A DNA stretch of 64,000 bases from Heligmosomoides polygyrus polygyrus (Eukaryota; Nematoda; Chromadorea; Rhabditida; Heligmosomidae), in assembly GCA_947396885.1 (NCBI GenBank), contig OX377205.1:99740428-99804427 (forward strand), given 5' to 3'. Below are positions 13,324 through 26,800 of the stretch, piece by piece (within the stretch, counting starts at the first letter, position 1; every line of letters begins with the position of its first letter). The notes beneath the pieces were generated by a model. It saw nothing but the letters and a program-made list of their open reading frames with translations. It was not told the origin of the DNA and did not search any database. A program made the position numbers and the translations under genes.

Positions 13324-16300
13324 GTGTCCTACAGCTACTTGCGAGATGCCCCGACGTGCTTACCAGACACACCGGCCACATTTCAGATGCCGATTTGGCA
13401 CCATTCCGGGCGGGTCAACTGTCAAGTGCTTCGGACCACTCACAGGTTACTGTCGGAAAAGCTCGACAGAGTTGCCCTGCAGCACCTGACAGGTGTCCTA
13501 CAGCTACTTGCGAGATGCCCCGACGTGCTTAACAGACACACCGGCCACATTTCAGATGCCGATTTGGCACCATTCCGGGCGGGTCAACTGTCAAGTGCTT
13601 CGGACCACTCACAGGTTACTGTCGCAAACACTCGACAGAGTTGCCCTGCAGCACCTCACAGGTGTCCTACAGCTACTTGCGAGATGCCCCGACGTGCTTA
13701 CCAGACACACCGGCCACATTTCAGATGCCGATTTGGCACCATTCCGGGCGGGTCAACTGTCAAGTGCTTCGGACCACTCACAGGTTACTGTCGCAAACAC
13801 TCGACAGAGTTGCCCTGCAGCACCTGACAGGTGTCCTACAGCTACTTGCGAGATGCCCCGACGTGCTTAACAGACACACCGGCCACATTTCAGATGCCGA
13901 TTTGGCACCATTCCGGGCGGGTCAACTGTCAAGTGCTTCGGACCACTCACAGGTTACTGTCGGAAAAGCTCGACAGAGTTGCCCTGCAGCACCTCACAGG
14001 TGTCCTACAGCTACTTGCGAGATGCCCCGACGTGCTTAACAGACACACCGGCCACATTTCAGATGCCGATTTGGCACCATTCCGGGCGGGTCAACTGTCA
14101 AGTGCTTCGGACCACTCACAGGTTACTGTCGCAAACACTCGACAGAGTTGCCCTGCAGCACCTCACAGGTGTCCTACAGCTACTTGCGAGATGCCCCGAC
14201 GTGCTTACCAGACACACCGGCCACATTTCAGATGCCGATTTGGCACCATTCCGGGCGGGTCAACTGTCAAGTGCTTCGGACGACTCACAGGTTTCTGTCG
14301 CAAACACTCGACAGAGTTGCCCTGCAGCACCTCACAGGTGTCCTACAGCTACTTGCGAGATGCCCCGACGTGCTTAACAGACACACCGGCCACATTTCAG
14401 ATGCCGATTTGGCACCATTCCGGGCGGGTCAACTGTCAAGTGCTTCGGACCACTCACAGGTTACTGTCGCAAACACTCGACAGAGTTGCCCTGCAGCACC
14501 TCACAGGTGTCCTACAGCTACTTGCGAGATGCCCCGACGTGCTTAACAGACACACCGGCCACATTTCAGATGCTGATTTGGCACCATTCCGGGCGGGTCA
14601 ACTGTCAAGTGCTTCGGACCACCCACAGGTTACTGTCGGAAAAGCTCGACAGAGTTGCCCTGCAGCACCTCACAGGTGTCCTACAGCTACTTGCGAGATG
14701 CCCCGACGTGCTTACCAGACACACCGGCCACATTTCAGATGCCGATTTGGCACCATTCCGGGCGGGTCAACTGTCAAGTGCTTCCGACCACTCACAGGTT
14801 ACTGTCGGAAAAGCTCGACAGAGTTGCCCTGCAGCACCTGACAGGTGTCCTACAGCTACTTGCGAGATGCCCCGACGTGCTTAACAGACACACCGGCCAC
14901 ATTTCAGATGCTGATTTGGCACCATTCCGGGCGGGTCAACTGTCAAGTGCTTCCGACCACCCACAGGTTTCTGTCGCAAACACTCGACAGAGTTGCCCTG
15001 CAGCACCTCACAGGTGTCCTACAGCTACTTGCGAGATGCCCCGACGTGCTTAACAGACACACCGGCCACATTTCAGATGCCGATTTGGCACCATTCCGGG
15101 CGGGTCAACTGTCAAGTGCTTCGGACCACTCACAGGTTACTGTCGCAAACACTCGACAGAGTTGCCCTGCAGCACCTCACAGGTGTCCTACAGCTACTTG
15201 CGAGATGCCCCGACGTGCTTACCAGACACACCGGCCACATTTCAGATGCCGATTTGGCACCATTCCGGGCGGGTCAACTGTCAAGTGCTTCGGACCACTC
15301 ACAGGTTACTGTCGGAAAAGCTCGACAGAGTTGCCCTGCAGCACCTGACAGGTGTCCTACAGCTACTTGCGAGATGCCCCGACGTGCTTAACAGACACAC
15401 CGGCCACATTTCAGATGCCGATTTGGCACCATTCCGGGCGGGTCAACTGTCAAGTGCTTCGGACCACTCACAGGTTACTGTCGCAAACACTCGACAGAGT
15501 TGCCCTGCAGCACCTCACAGGTGTCCTACAGCTACTTGCGAGATGCCCCGACGTGCTTACCAGACACACCGGCCACATTTCAGATGCCGATTTGGCACCA
15601 TTCCGGGCGGGTCAACTGTCAAGTGCTTCGGACCACTCACAGGTTACTGTCGCAAACACTCGACAGAGTTGCCCTGCAGCACCTGACAGGTGTCCTACAG
15701 CTACTTGCGAGATGCCCCGACGTGCTTAACAGACACACCGGCCACATTTCAGATGCCGATTTGGCACCATTCCGGGCGGGTCAACTGTCAAGTGCTTCGG
15801 ACCACTCACAGGTTACTGTCGGAAAAGCTCGACAGAGTTGCCCTGCAGCACCTCACAGGTGTCCTACAGCTACTTGCGAGATGCCCCGACGTGCTTAACA
15901 GACACACCGGCCACATTTCAGATGCCGATTTGGCACCATTCCGGGCGGGTCAACTGTCAAGTGCTTCGGACCACTCACAGGTTACTGTCGCAAACACTCG
16001 ACAGAGTTGCCCTGCAGCACCTCACAGGTGTCCTACAGCTACTTGCGAGATGCCCCGACGTGCTTACCAGACACACCGGCCACATTTCAGATGCCGATTT
16101 GGCACCATTCCGGGCGGGTCAACTGTCAAGTGCTTCGGACGACTCACAGGTTTCTGTCGCAAACACTCGACAGAGTTGCCCTGCAGCACCTCACAGGTGT
16201 CCTACAGCTACTTGCGAGATGCCCCGACGTGCTTAACAGACACACCGGCCACATTTCAGATGCCGATTTGGCACCATTCCGGGCGGGTCAACTGTCAAGT

Positions 16301-16910
16301 GCTTCGGACCACTCACAGGTTACTGTCGCAAACACTCGACAGAGTTGCCCTGCAGCACCTCACAGGTGTCCTACAGCTACTTGCGAGATGCCCCGACGTG
16401 CTTAACAGACACACCGGCCACATTTCAGATGCTGATTTGGCACCATTCCGGGCGGGTCAACTGTCAAGTGCTTCGGACCACCCACAGGTTACTGTCGGAA
16501 AAGCTCGACAGAGTTGCCCTGCAGCACCTCACAGGTGTCCTACAGCTACTTGCGAGATGCCCCGACGTGCTTACCAGACACACCGGCCACATTTCAGATG
16601 CCGATTTGGCACCATTCCGGGCGGGTCAACTGTCAAGTGCTTCCGACCACTCACAGGTTACTGTCGGAAAAGCTCGACAGAGTTGCCCTGCAGCACCTGA
16701 CAGGTGTCCTACAGCTACTTGCGAGATGCCCCGACGTGCTTAACAGACACACCGGCCACATTTCAGATGCTGATTTGGCACCATTCCGGGCGGGTCAACT
16801 GTCAAGTGCTTCCGACCACCCACAGGTTTCTGTCGCAAACACTCGACAGAGTTGCCCTGCAGCACCTCACAGGTGTCCTACAGCTACTTGCGAGATGCCC
16901 CGACGTGCTT
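13200..16910. repeat. Higher-order repeat, 11-unit block in two tandem copies
   Basis: The block from about 13200 to 15050 is repeated from about 15060 to 16910 at an offset of 1859 bp (11 x 169). It includes the rare unit variant GGACGACTCACAGGTTTC at 14278 and 16137. A third, dispersed copy of much of the block lies at about 8650-10150, 4901 bp (29 units) upstream of the first, with the same rare variant at 9377. Confidence 0.8.
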
Positions 16911-19900
16911 ACCAGACACACCGGCCACATTTCAGATGCCGATTTGGCACCATTCCGGGCGGGTCAACTGTCAAGTGCTTTGGACCACTCACAGGTTACT
17001 GTCGCAAACACTCGACAGAGTTGCCCTGCAGCACCTCACAGGTGTCCTACAGCTACTTGCGAGATGCCCCGACGTGCTTACCAGACACACCGGCCACATT
17101 TCAGATGCCGATTTGGCACCATTCCGGGCGGGTCAACTGTCAAGTGCTTCGGACCACTCACAGGTTACTGTCGCAAACACTCGACAGAGTTGCCCTGCAG
17201 CACCTGACAGGTGTCCTACAGCTACTTGCGAGATGCCCCGACGTGCTTAACAGACACACCGGCCACATTTCAGATGCCGATTTGGCACCATTCCGGGCGG
17301 GTCAACTGTCAAGTGCTTCGGACCACTCACAGGTTACTGTCGCAAACACTCGACAGAGTTGCCCTGCAGCACCTGACAGGTGTCCTACAGCTACTTGCGA
17401 GATGCCCCGACGTGCTTACCAGACACACCGGCCACATTTCAGATGCCGATTTGGCACCATTCCGGGCGGGTCAACTGTCAAGTGCTTTGGACCACTCACA
17501 GGTTACTGTCGCAAACACTCGACAGAGTTGCCCTGCAGCACCTCACAGGTGTCCTACAGCTACTTGCGAGATGCCCCGACGTGCTTACCAGACACACCGG
17601 CCACATTTCAGATGCCGATTTGGCACCATTCCGGGCGGGTCAACTGTCAAGTGCTTCGGACCACTCACAGGTTACTGTCGCAAACACTCGACAGAGTTGC
17701 CCTGCAGCACCTGACAGGTGTCCTACAGCTACTTGCGAGATGCCCCGACGTGCTTAACAGACACACCGGCCACATTTCAGATGCCGATTTGGCACCATTC
17801 CGGGCGGGTCAACTGTCAAGTGCTTCCGACCACCCACAGGTTACTGTCGGAAAAGCTCGATAGAGTTGCCCTGCAACACCTGACAGGTGTCCTACAGCTA
17901 CTTGCGAGATGCCCCGACGTGCTTAACAGACACACCGGCCACATTTCGGATGCCGATTTGGCACCATTCCGGGCGGGTCAACTGTCAAGTGCTTCCGACC
18001 ACTCACAGGTTACTGTCGGAAACACTCGACAGAGTTGTCCTGCAGCACCTGACAGGTGTCCTACAGCTACTTGCGAGATGCCCCGACGTGCTTAACAGAC
18101 ACACCGGCCACATTTCAGATGCCGATTTGGCACCATTCCGGGCGGGTCAACTGTTAAGTGCTTCCGACCACTCACAGGTTACTGTCGCAAACACTCGACA
18201 GAGTTGCCCTGCAGCACCTGACAGGTGTCCTACAGCTACTTGCGAGATGCCCCGACGTGCTTAACAGACACACCGGCCACATTTCAGATGCTGATTTGGC
18301 ACCATTCCGGGCGGGTCAACTGTCAAGTGCTTCCGACCACCCACAGGTTACTGTCGGAAAAGCTCGATAGAGTTGCCCTGCAACACCTGACAGGTGTCCT
18401 ACAGCTACTTGCGAGATGCCCCGACGTGCTTAACAGACACACCGGCCACATTTCAGATGCCGATTTGGCACCATTCCGGGCGGGTCAACTGTCAAGTGCT
18501 TCCGACCACTCACAGGTTACTGTCGGAAAAGCTCGACAGAGTTGCCCTGCAGCACCTGACAGGTGTCCTACAGCTACTTGCGAGATGCCCCGACGTGCTT
18601 AACAGACACACCGGCCACATTTCAGATGCCGATTTGGCACCATTCCGGGCGGGTCAACTGTCAAGTGCTTCGGACCACTCACAGGTTACTGTCGCAAACA
18701 CTCGACAGAGTTGCCCTGCAGCACCTCACAGGTGTCCTACAGCTACTTGCGAGATGCCCCGACGTGCTTACCAGACACACCGGCCACATTTCAGATGCCG
18801 ATTTGGCACCATTCCGGGCGGGTCAACTGTCAAGTGCTTCGGACCACTCACAGGTTACTGTCGCAAACACTCGACAGAGTTGCCCTGCAGCACCTCACAG
18901 GTGTCCTACAGCTACTTGCGAGATGCCCCGACGTGCTTAACAGACACACCGGCCACATTTCAGATGCCGATTTGGCACCATTCCGGGCGGGTCAACTGTC
19001 AAGTGCTTCGGACCACTCACAGGTTTCTGTCGCAAACACTCGACAGAGTTGCCCTGCAGCACCTCACAGGTGTCCTACAGCTACTTGCGAGATGCCCCGA
19101 CGTGCTTAACAGACACACCGGCCACATTTCAGATGCCGATTTGGCACCATTCCGGGCGGGTCAACTGTCAAGTGCTTCGGACCACTCACAGGTTACTGTC
19201 GCAAACACTCGACAGAGTTGCCCTGCAGCACCTCACAGGTGTCCTACAGCTACTTGCGAGATGCCCCGACGTGCTTACCAGACACACCGGCCACATTTCA
19301 GATGCCGATTTGGCACCATTCCGGGCGGGTCAACTGTCAAGTGCTTCGGACGACTCACAGGTTTCTGTCGCAAACACTCGACAGAGTTGCCCTGCAGCAC
19401 CTCACAGGTGTCCTACAGCTACTTGCGAGATGCCCCGACGTGCTTAACAGACACACCGGCCACATTTCAGATGCCGATTTGGCACCATTCCGGGCGGGTC
19501 AACTGTCAAGTGCTTCGGACCACTCACAGGTTACTGTCGCAAACACTCGACAGAGTTGCCCTGCAGCACCTCACAGGTGTCCTACAGCTACTTGCGAGAT
19601 GCCCCGACGTGCTTAACAGACACACCGGCCACATTTTAGATGCTGATTTGGCACCATTCCGGGCGGGTCAACTGTCAAGTGCTTCGGACCACCCACAGGT
19701 TACTGTCGGAAAAGCTCGACAGAGTTGCCCTGCAGCACCTGACAGGTGTCCTACAGCTACTTGCGAGATGCCCCGACGTGCTTAACAGACACACCGGCCA
19801 CATTTTAGATGCTGATTTGGCACCATTCCGGGCGGGTCAACTGTCAAGTGCTTCGGACCACCCACAGGTTACTGTCGGAAAAGCTCGACAGAGTTGCCCT

Positions 19901-20849
19901 GCAGCACCTGACAGGTGTCCTACAGCTACTTGCGAGATGCCCCGACGTGCTTAACAGACACACCGGCCACATTTCAGATGCCGATTTGCCACCATTCCGG
20001 GCGGGTCAACTGTCAAGTGCTTCAGACCACTCACAGGTTACTGTCCCAAACACTCGACAGAGTTGCCCTGCAGCACCTCACAGGTGTCCTACAGCTACTT
20101 GCGAGATGCCCCGACGTGCTTACCAGACACACCGGCCACATTTCAGATGCTGATTTGGCACCATTCCGGGCGGGTCAACTGTCAAGTGCTTCCGACCACC
20201 CACAGGTTTCTGTCGCAAACACTCGACAGAGTTGCCCTGCAGCACCTGACAGGTGTCCTACAGCTACTTGCGAGATGCCCCGACGTGCTTACCAGACACA
20301 CCGGCCACATTTCAGATGCCGATTTGGCACCATTCCGGGCGGGTCAACTGTCAAGTGCTTCGGACCACTCACAGGTTACTGTCGCAAACACTCGACAGAG
20401 TTGCCCTGCAGCACCTCACAGGTGTCCTACAGCTACTTGCGAGATGCCCCGACGTGCTTACCAGACACACCGGCCACATTTCAGATGCCGATTTGGCACC
20501 ATTCCGGGCGGGTCAACTGTCAAGTGCTTCGGACCACTCACAGGTTACTGTCGCAAACACTCGACAGAGTTGCCCTGCAGCACCTGACAGGTGTCCTACA
20601 GCTACTTGCGAGATGCCCCGACGTGCTTAACAGACACACCGGCCACATTTCAGATGCCGATTTGGCACCATTCCGGGCGGGTCAACTGTCAAGTGCTTCG
20701 GACCACTCACAGGTTACTGTCGCAAACACTCGACAGAGTTGCCCTGCAGCACCTCACAGGTGTCCTACAGCTACTTGCGAGATGCCCCGACGTGCTTACC
20801 AGACACACCGGCCACATTTCAGATGCCGATTTGGCACCATTCCGGGCGG

Positions 20850-23800
20850 GTCAACTGTCAAGTGCTTCCGACCACCCACAGGTTACTGTCGGAAAAGCTC
20901 GATAGAGTTGCCCTGCAACACCTGACAGGTGTCCTACAGCTACTTGCGAGATGCCCCGACGTGCTTAACAGACACACCGGCCACATTTCGGATGCCGATT
21001 TGGCACCATTCCGGGCGGGTCAACTGTCAAGTGCTTCCGACCACCCACAGGTTACTGTCGGAAAAGCTCGACAGAGTTGCCCTGCAGCACCTGACAGGTG
21101 TCCTACAGCTACTTGCGAGATGCCCCGACGTGCTTACCAGACACACCGGCCACATTTCAGATGCCGATTTGGCACCATTCCGGGCGGGTCAACTGTCAAG
21201 TGCTTCGGACCACTCACAGGTTACTGTCGCAAACACTCGACAGAGTTGCCCTGCAGCACCTCACAGGTGTCCTACAGCTACTTGCGAGATGCCCCGACGT
21301 GCTTACCAGACACACCGGCCACATTTCAGATGCCGATTTGGCACCATTCCGGGCGGGTCAACTGTCAAGTGCTTCGGACCACTCACAGGTTACTGTCGCA
21401 AACACTCGACAGAGTTGCCCTGCAGCACCTGACAGGTGTCCTACAGCTACTTGCGAGATGCCCCGACGTGCTTAACAGACACACCGGCCACATTTCAGAT
21501 GCCGATTTGGCACCATTCCGGGCGGGTCAACTTTCAAGTGCTTCGGACCACTCACAGGTTACTGTCGCAAACACTCGACAGAGTTGCCCTGCAGCACCTC
21601 ACAGGTGTCCTACAGCTACTTGCGAGATGCCCCGACGTGCTTACCAGACACACCGGCCACATTTCAGATGCCGATTTGGCACCATTCCGGGCGGGTCAAC
21701 TGTCAAGTGCTTCGGACCACTCACAGGTTACTGTCGGAAAAGCTCGACAGAGTTGCCCTGCAGCACCTCACAGGTGTCCTACAGCTACTTGCGAGATGCC
21801 CCGACGTGCTTAACAGACACACCGGCCACATTTCGGATGCCGATTTGGCACCATTCCGGGCGGGTCAACTGTCAAGTGCTTCCGACCACTCACAGGTTAC
21901 TGTCGGAAAAGCTCGACAGAGTTGCCCTGCAGCACCTGATAGGTGTCCTACAGCTACTTGCGAGATGCCCCGACGTGCTTAACAGACACACCGGCCACAT
22001 TTCGGATGCCGATTTGGCACCATTCCGGGCGGGTCAACTGTCAAGTGCTTCCGACCACTCACAGGTTACTGTCGGAAACACTCGACAGAGTTGCCCTGCA
22101 GCACCTGACAGGTGTCCTACAGCTACTTGCGAGATGCCCCGACGTGCTTAACAGACACACCGGCCACATTTCAGATGCCGATTTGGCACCATTCCGGGCG
22201 GGTCAACTGTTAAGTGCTTCCGACCACTCACAGGTTACTGTCGCAAACACTCGACAGAGTTGCCCTGCAGCACCTGACAGGTGTCCTACAGCTACTTGCG
22301 AGATGCCCCGACGTGCTTAACAGACACACTGGCCACATTTCAGATGCTGATTTGGCACCATTCCGGGCGGGTCAACTGTCAAGTGCTTCCGACCACCCAC
22401 AGGTTACTGTCGGAAAAGCTCGATAGAGTTGCCCTGCAACACCTGACAGGTGTCCTACAGCTACTTGCGAGATGCCCCGACGTGCTTAACAGACACACCG
22501 GCCACATTTCAGATGCCGATTTGGCACCATTCCGGGCGGGTCAACTGTCAAGTGCTTCGGACCACTCACAGGTTACTGTCGGAAAAGCTCGATAGAGTTG
22601 CCCTGCAGCACCTGACAGGTGTCCTACAGCTACTTGCGAGATGCCCCGACGTGCTTAACAGACACACCGGCCACATTTCAGATGCCGATTTGCCACCATT
22701 CCGGGCGGGTCAACTGTCAAGTGCTTCAGACCACTCACAGGTTACTGTCCCAAACACTCGACAGAGTTGCCCTGCAGCACCTCACAGGTGTCCTACAGCT
22801 ACTTGCGAGATGCCCCGACGTGCTTACCAGACACACCGGCCACATTTCAGATGCCGATTTGGCACCATTCCGGGCGGGTCAACTGTCAAGTGCTTCGGAC
22901 CTCTCACAGGTTACTGTCGCAAACACTCGACAGAGTTGCCCTGCAGCACCTGACAGGTGTCCTACAGCTACTTGCGAGATGCCCCGACGTGCTTAACAGA
23001 CACACCGGCCACATTTCAGATGCCGATTTGGCACCATTCCGGGCGGGTCAACTGTCAAGTGCTTCCGACCACTCACAGGTTACTGTCGGAAACACTCGAC
23101 AGAGTTGTCCTGCAGCACCTGACAGGTGTCCTACAGCTACTTGCGAGATGCCCCGACGTGCTTAACAGACACACCGGCCACATTTCAGATGCCGATTTGG
23201 CACCATTCCGGGCGGGTCAACTGTCAAGTGCTTCAGACCACTCACAGGTTACTGTCGGAAAAGCTCGATAGAGTTGCCCTGCAACACCTGACAGGTGTCC
23301 TACAGCTACTTGCGAGATGCCCCGACGTGCTTAACAGACACACCGGCCACATTTCAGATGCCGATTTGGCACCATTCCGGGCGGGTCAACTGTCAAGTGC
23401 TTCCGACCACTCACAGGTTACTGTCGGAAAAGCTCGATAGAGTTGCCCTGCAGCACCTGACAGGTGTCCTACAGCTACTTTCGAGATGCCCCGACGTGCT
23501 TAACAGACACACCGGCCACATTTCAGATGCCGATTTGGCACCATTCCGGGCGGGTCAACTGTCAAGTGCTTCGGACCACTCACATGTTACTGTCGCAAGC
23601 ACTCGACAGAGTTGCCCTGCAGCACCTCACAGGTGTCCTACAGCTACTTGCGAGATGCCCCGACGTGCTTAACAGACACACCGGCCACATTTCGGATGCC
23701 GATTTGGCACCATTCCGGGCGGGTCAACTGTCAAGTGCTTCCGACCACTCACAGGTTACTGTCGCAAACACTCGACAGAGTTGCCCTGCAGCACCTGACA

Positions 23801-26800
23801 GGTGTCCTACAGCTACTTGCGAGATGCCCCGACGTGCTTAACAGACACACCGGCCACATTTCTGATGCCGATTTGGCACCATTCCGGACGGGTCAACTGT
23901 CAAGTGCTTCCGACCACCCACAGGTTACTGTCGGAAAAGCTCGATAGAGTTGCCCTGCAACACCTGACAGGTGTCCTACAGCTACTTGCGAGATGCCCCG
24001 ACGTGCTTAACAGACACACCGGCCACATTTCAGATGCCGATTTGGCACCATTCCGGGCGGGTCAACTGTCAAGTGCTTCGGACCACTCACAGGTTACTGT
24101 CGGAAAAGCTCGATAGAGTTGCCCTGCAGCACCTGACAGGTGTCCTACAGCTACTTGCGAGATGCCCCGACGTGCTTAACAGACACACCGGCCACATTTC
24201 AGATGCCGATTTGCCACCATTCCGGGCGGGTCAACTGTCAAGTGCTTCAGACCACTCACAGGTTACTGTCCCAAACACTCGACAGAGTTGCCCTGCAGCA
24301 CCTCACAGGTGTCCTACAGCTACTTGCGAGATGCCCCGACGTGCTTACCAGACACACCGGCCACATTTCAGATGCCGATTTGGCACCATTCCGGGCGGGT
24401 CAACTGTCAAGTGCTTCGGACCTCTCACAGGTTACTGTCGCAAACACTCGACAGAGTTGCCCTGCAGCACCTGACAGGTGTCCTACAGCTACTTGCGAGA
24501 TGCCCCGACGTGCTTAACAGACACACCGGCCACATTTCAGATGCCGATTTGGCACCATTCCGGGCGGGTCAACTGTCAAGTGCTTCCGACCACTCACAGG
24601 TTACTGTCGGAAACACTCGACAGAGTTGTCCTGCAGCACCTGACAGGTGTCCTACAGCTACTTGCGAGATGCCCCGACGTGCTTAACAGACACACCGGCC
24701 ACATTTCAGATGCCGATTTGGCACCATTCCGGGCGGGTCAACTGTCAAGTGCTTCAGACCACTCACAGGTTACTGTCGGAAAAGCTCGATAGAGTTGCCC
24801 TGCAACACCTGACAGGTGTCCTACAGCTACTTGCGAGATGCCCCGACGTGCTTAACAGACACACCGGCCACATTTCAGATGCCGATTTGGCACCATTCCG
24901 GGCGGGTCAACTGTCAAGTGCTTCCGACCACTCACAGGTTACTGTCGGAAAAGCTCGATAGAGTTGCCCTGCAGCACCTGACAGGTGTCCTACAGCTACT
25001 TTCGAGATGCCCCGACGTGCTTAACAGACACACCGGCCACATTTCAGATGCCGATTTGGCACCATTCCGGGCGGGTCAACTGTCAAGTGCTTCGGACCAC
25101 TCACATGTTACTGTCGCAAGCACTCGACAGAGTTGCCCTGCAGCACCTCACAGGTGTCCTACAGCTACTTGCGAGATGCCCCGACGTGCTTAACAGACAC
25201 ACCGGCCACATTTCGGATGCCGATTTGGCACCATTCCGGGCGGGTCAACTGTCAAGTGCTTCCGACCACTCACAGGTTACTGTCGCAAACACTCGACAGA
25301 GTTGCCCTGCAGCACCTGACAGGTGTCCTACAGCTACTTGCGAGATGCCCCGACGTGCTTAACAGACACACCGGCCACATTTCTGATGCCGATTTGGCAC
25401 CATTCCGGACGGGTCAACTGTCAAGTGCTTCCGACCACCCACAGGTTACTGTCGGAAAAGCTCGATAGAGTTGCCCTGCAACACCTGACAGGTGTCCTAC
25501 AGCTACTTGCGAGATGCCCCGACGTGCTTAACAGACACACCGGCCACATTTCGGATGCCGATTTGGCACCATTCCGGGCGGGTCAACTGTCAAGTGCTTC
25601 CGACCACCCACAGGTTACTGTCGGAAAAGCTCGATAGAGTTGCCCTGCAACACCTGACAGGTGTCCTACAGCTACTTGCGAGATGCCCCGACGTGCTTAA
25701 CAGACACACCGGCCACATTTCGGATGCCGATTTGGCACCATTCCGGGCGGGTCAACTGTCAAGTGCTTCCGACCACCCACAGGTTACTGTCGGAAAAGCT
25801 CGACAGAGTTGCCCTGCAGCACCTGACAGGTGTCCTACAGCTACTTGCGAGATGCCCCGACGTGCTTACCAGACACACCGGCCACATTTCAGATGCCGAT
25901 TTGGCACCATTCCGGGCGGGTCAACTGTCAAGTGCTTCGGACCACTCACAGGTTACTGTCGCAAACACTCGACAGAGTTGCCCTGCAGCACCTCACAGGT
26001 GTCCTACAGCTACTTGCGAGATGCCCCGACGTGCTTACCAGACACACCGGCCACATTTCAGATGCCGATTTGGCACCATTCCGGGCGGGTCAACTGTCAA
26101 GTGCTTCGGACCACTCACAGGTTACTGTCGCAAACACTCGACAGAGTTGCCCTGCAGCACCTGACAGGTGTCCTACAGCTACTTGCGAGATGCCCCGACG
26201 TGCTTAACAGACACACCGGCCACATTTCAGATGCCGATTTGGCACCATTCCGGGCGGGTCAACTGTCAAGTGCTTCGGACCACTCACAGGTTACTGTCGC
26301 AAACACTCGACAGAGTTGCCCTGCAGCACCTCACAGGTGTCCTACAGCTACTTGCGAGATGCCCCGACGTGCTTACCAGACACACCGGCCACATTTCAGA
26401 TGCCGATTTGGCACCATTCCGGGCGGGTCAACTGTCAAGTGCTTCGGACCACTCACAGGTTACTGTCGGAAAAGCTCGACAGAGTTGCCCTGCAGCACCT
26501 CACAGGTGTCCTACAGCTACTTGCGAGATGCCCCGACGTGCTTAACAGACACACCGGCCACATTTCGGATGCCGATTTGGCACCATTCCGGGCGGGTCAA
26601 CTGTCAAGTGCTTCCGACCACTCACAGGTTACTGTCGGAAAAGCTCGACAGAGTTGCCCTGCAGCACCTGATAGGTGTCCTACAGCTACTTGCGAGATGC
26701 CCCGACGTGCTTAACAGACACACCGGCCACATTTCGGATGCCGATTTGGCACCATTCCGGGCGGGTCAACTGTCAAGTGCTTCCGACCACTCACAGGTTA

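Noticed and set aside
18394..19785. Long plus-strand open frames in the satellite (for example 463 codons), as possible repeat proteins
   Set aside because: They are explained by low stop density and the 1 mod 3 period. Neighbouring units are equally open in shifted frames, no start or splice context stands out, and differences between units do not respect codons.
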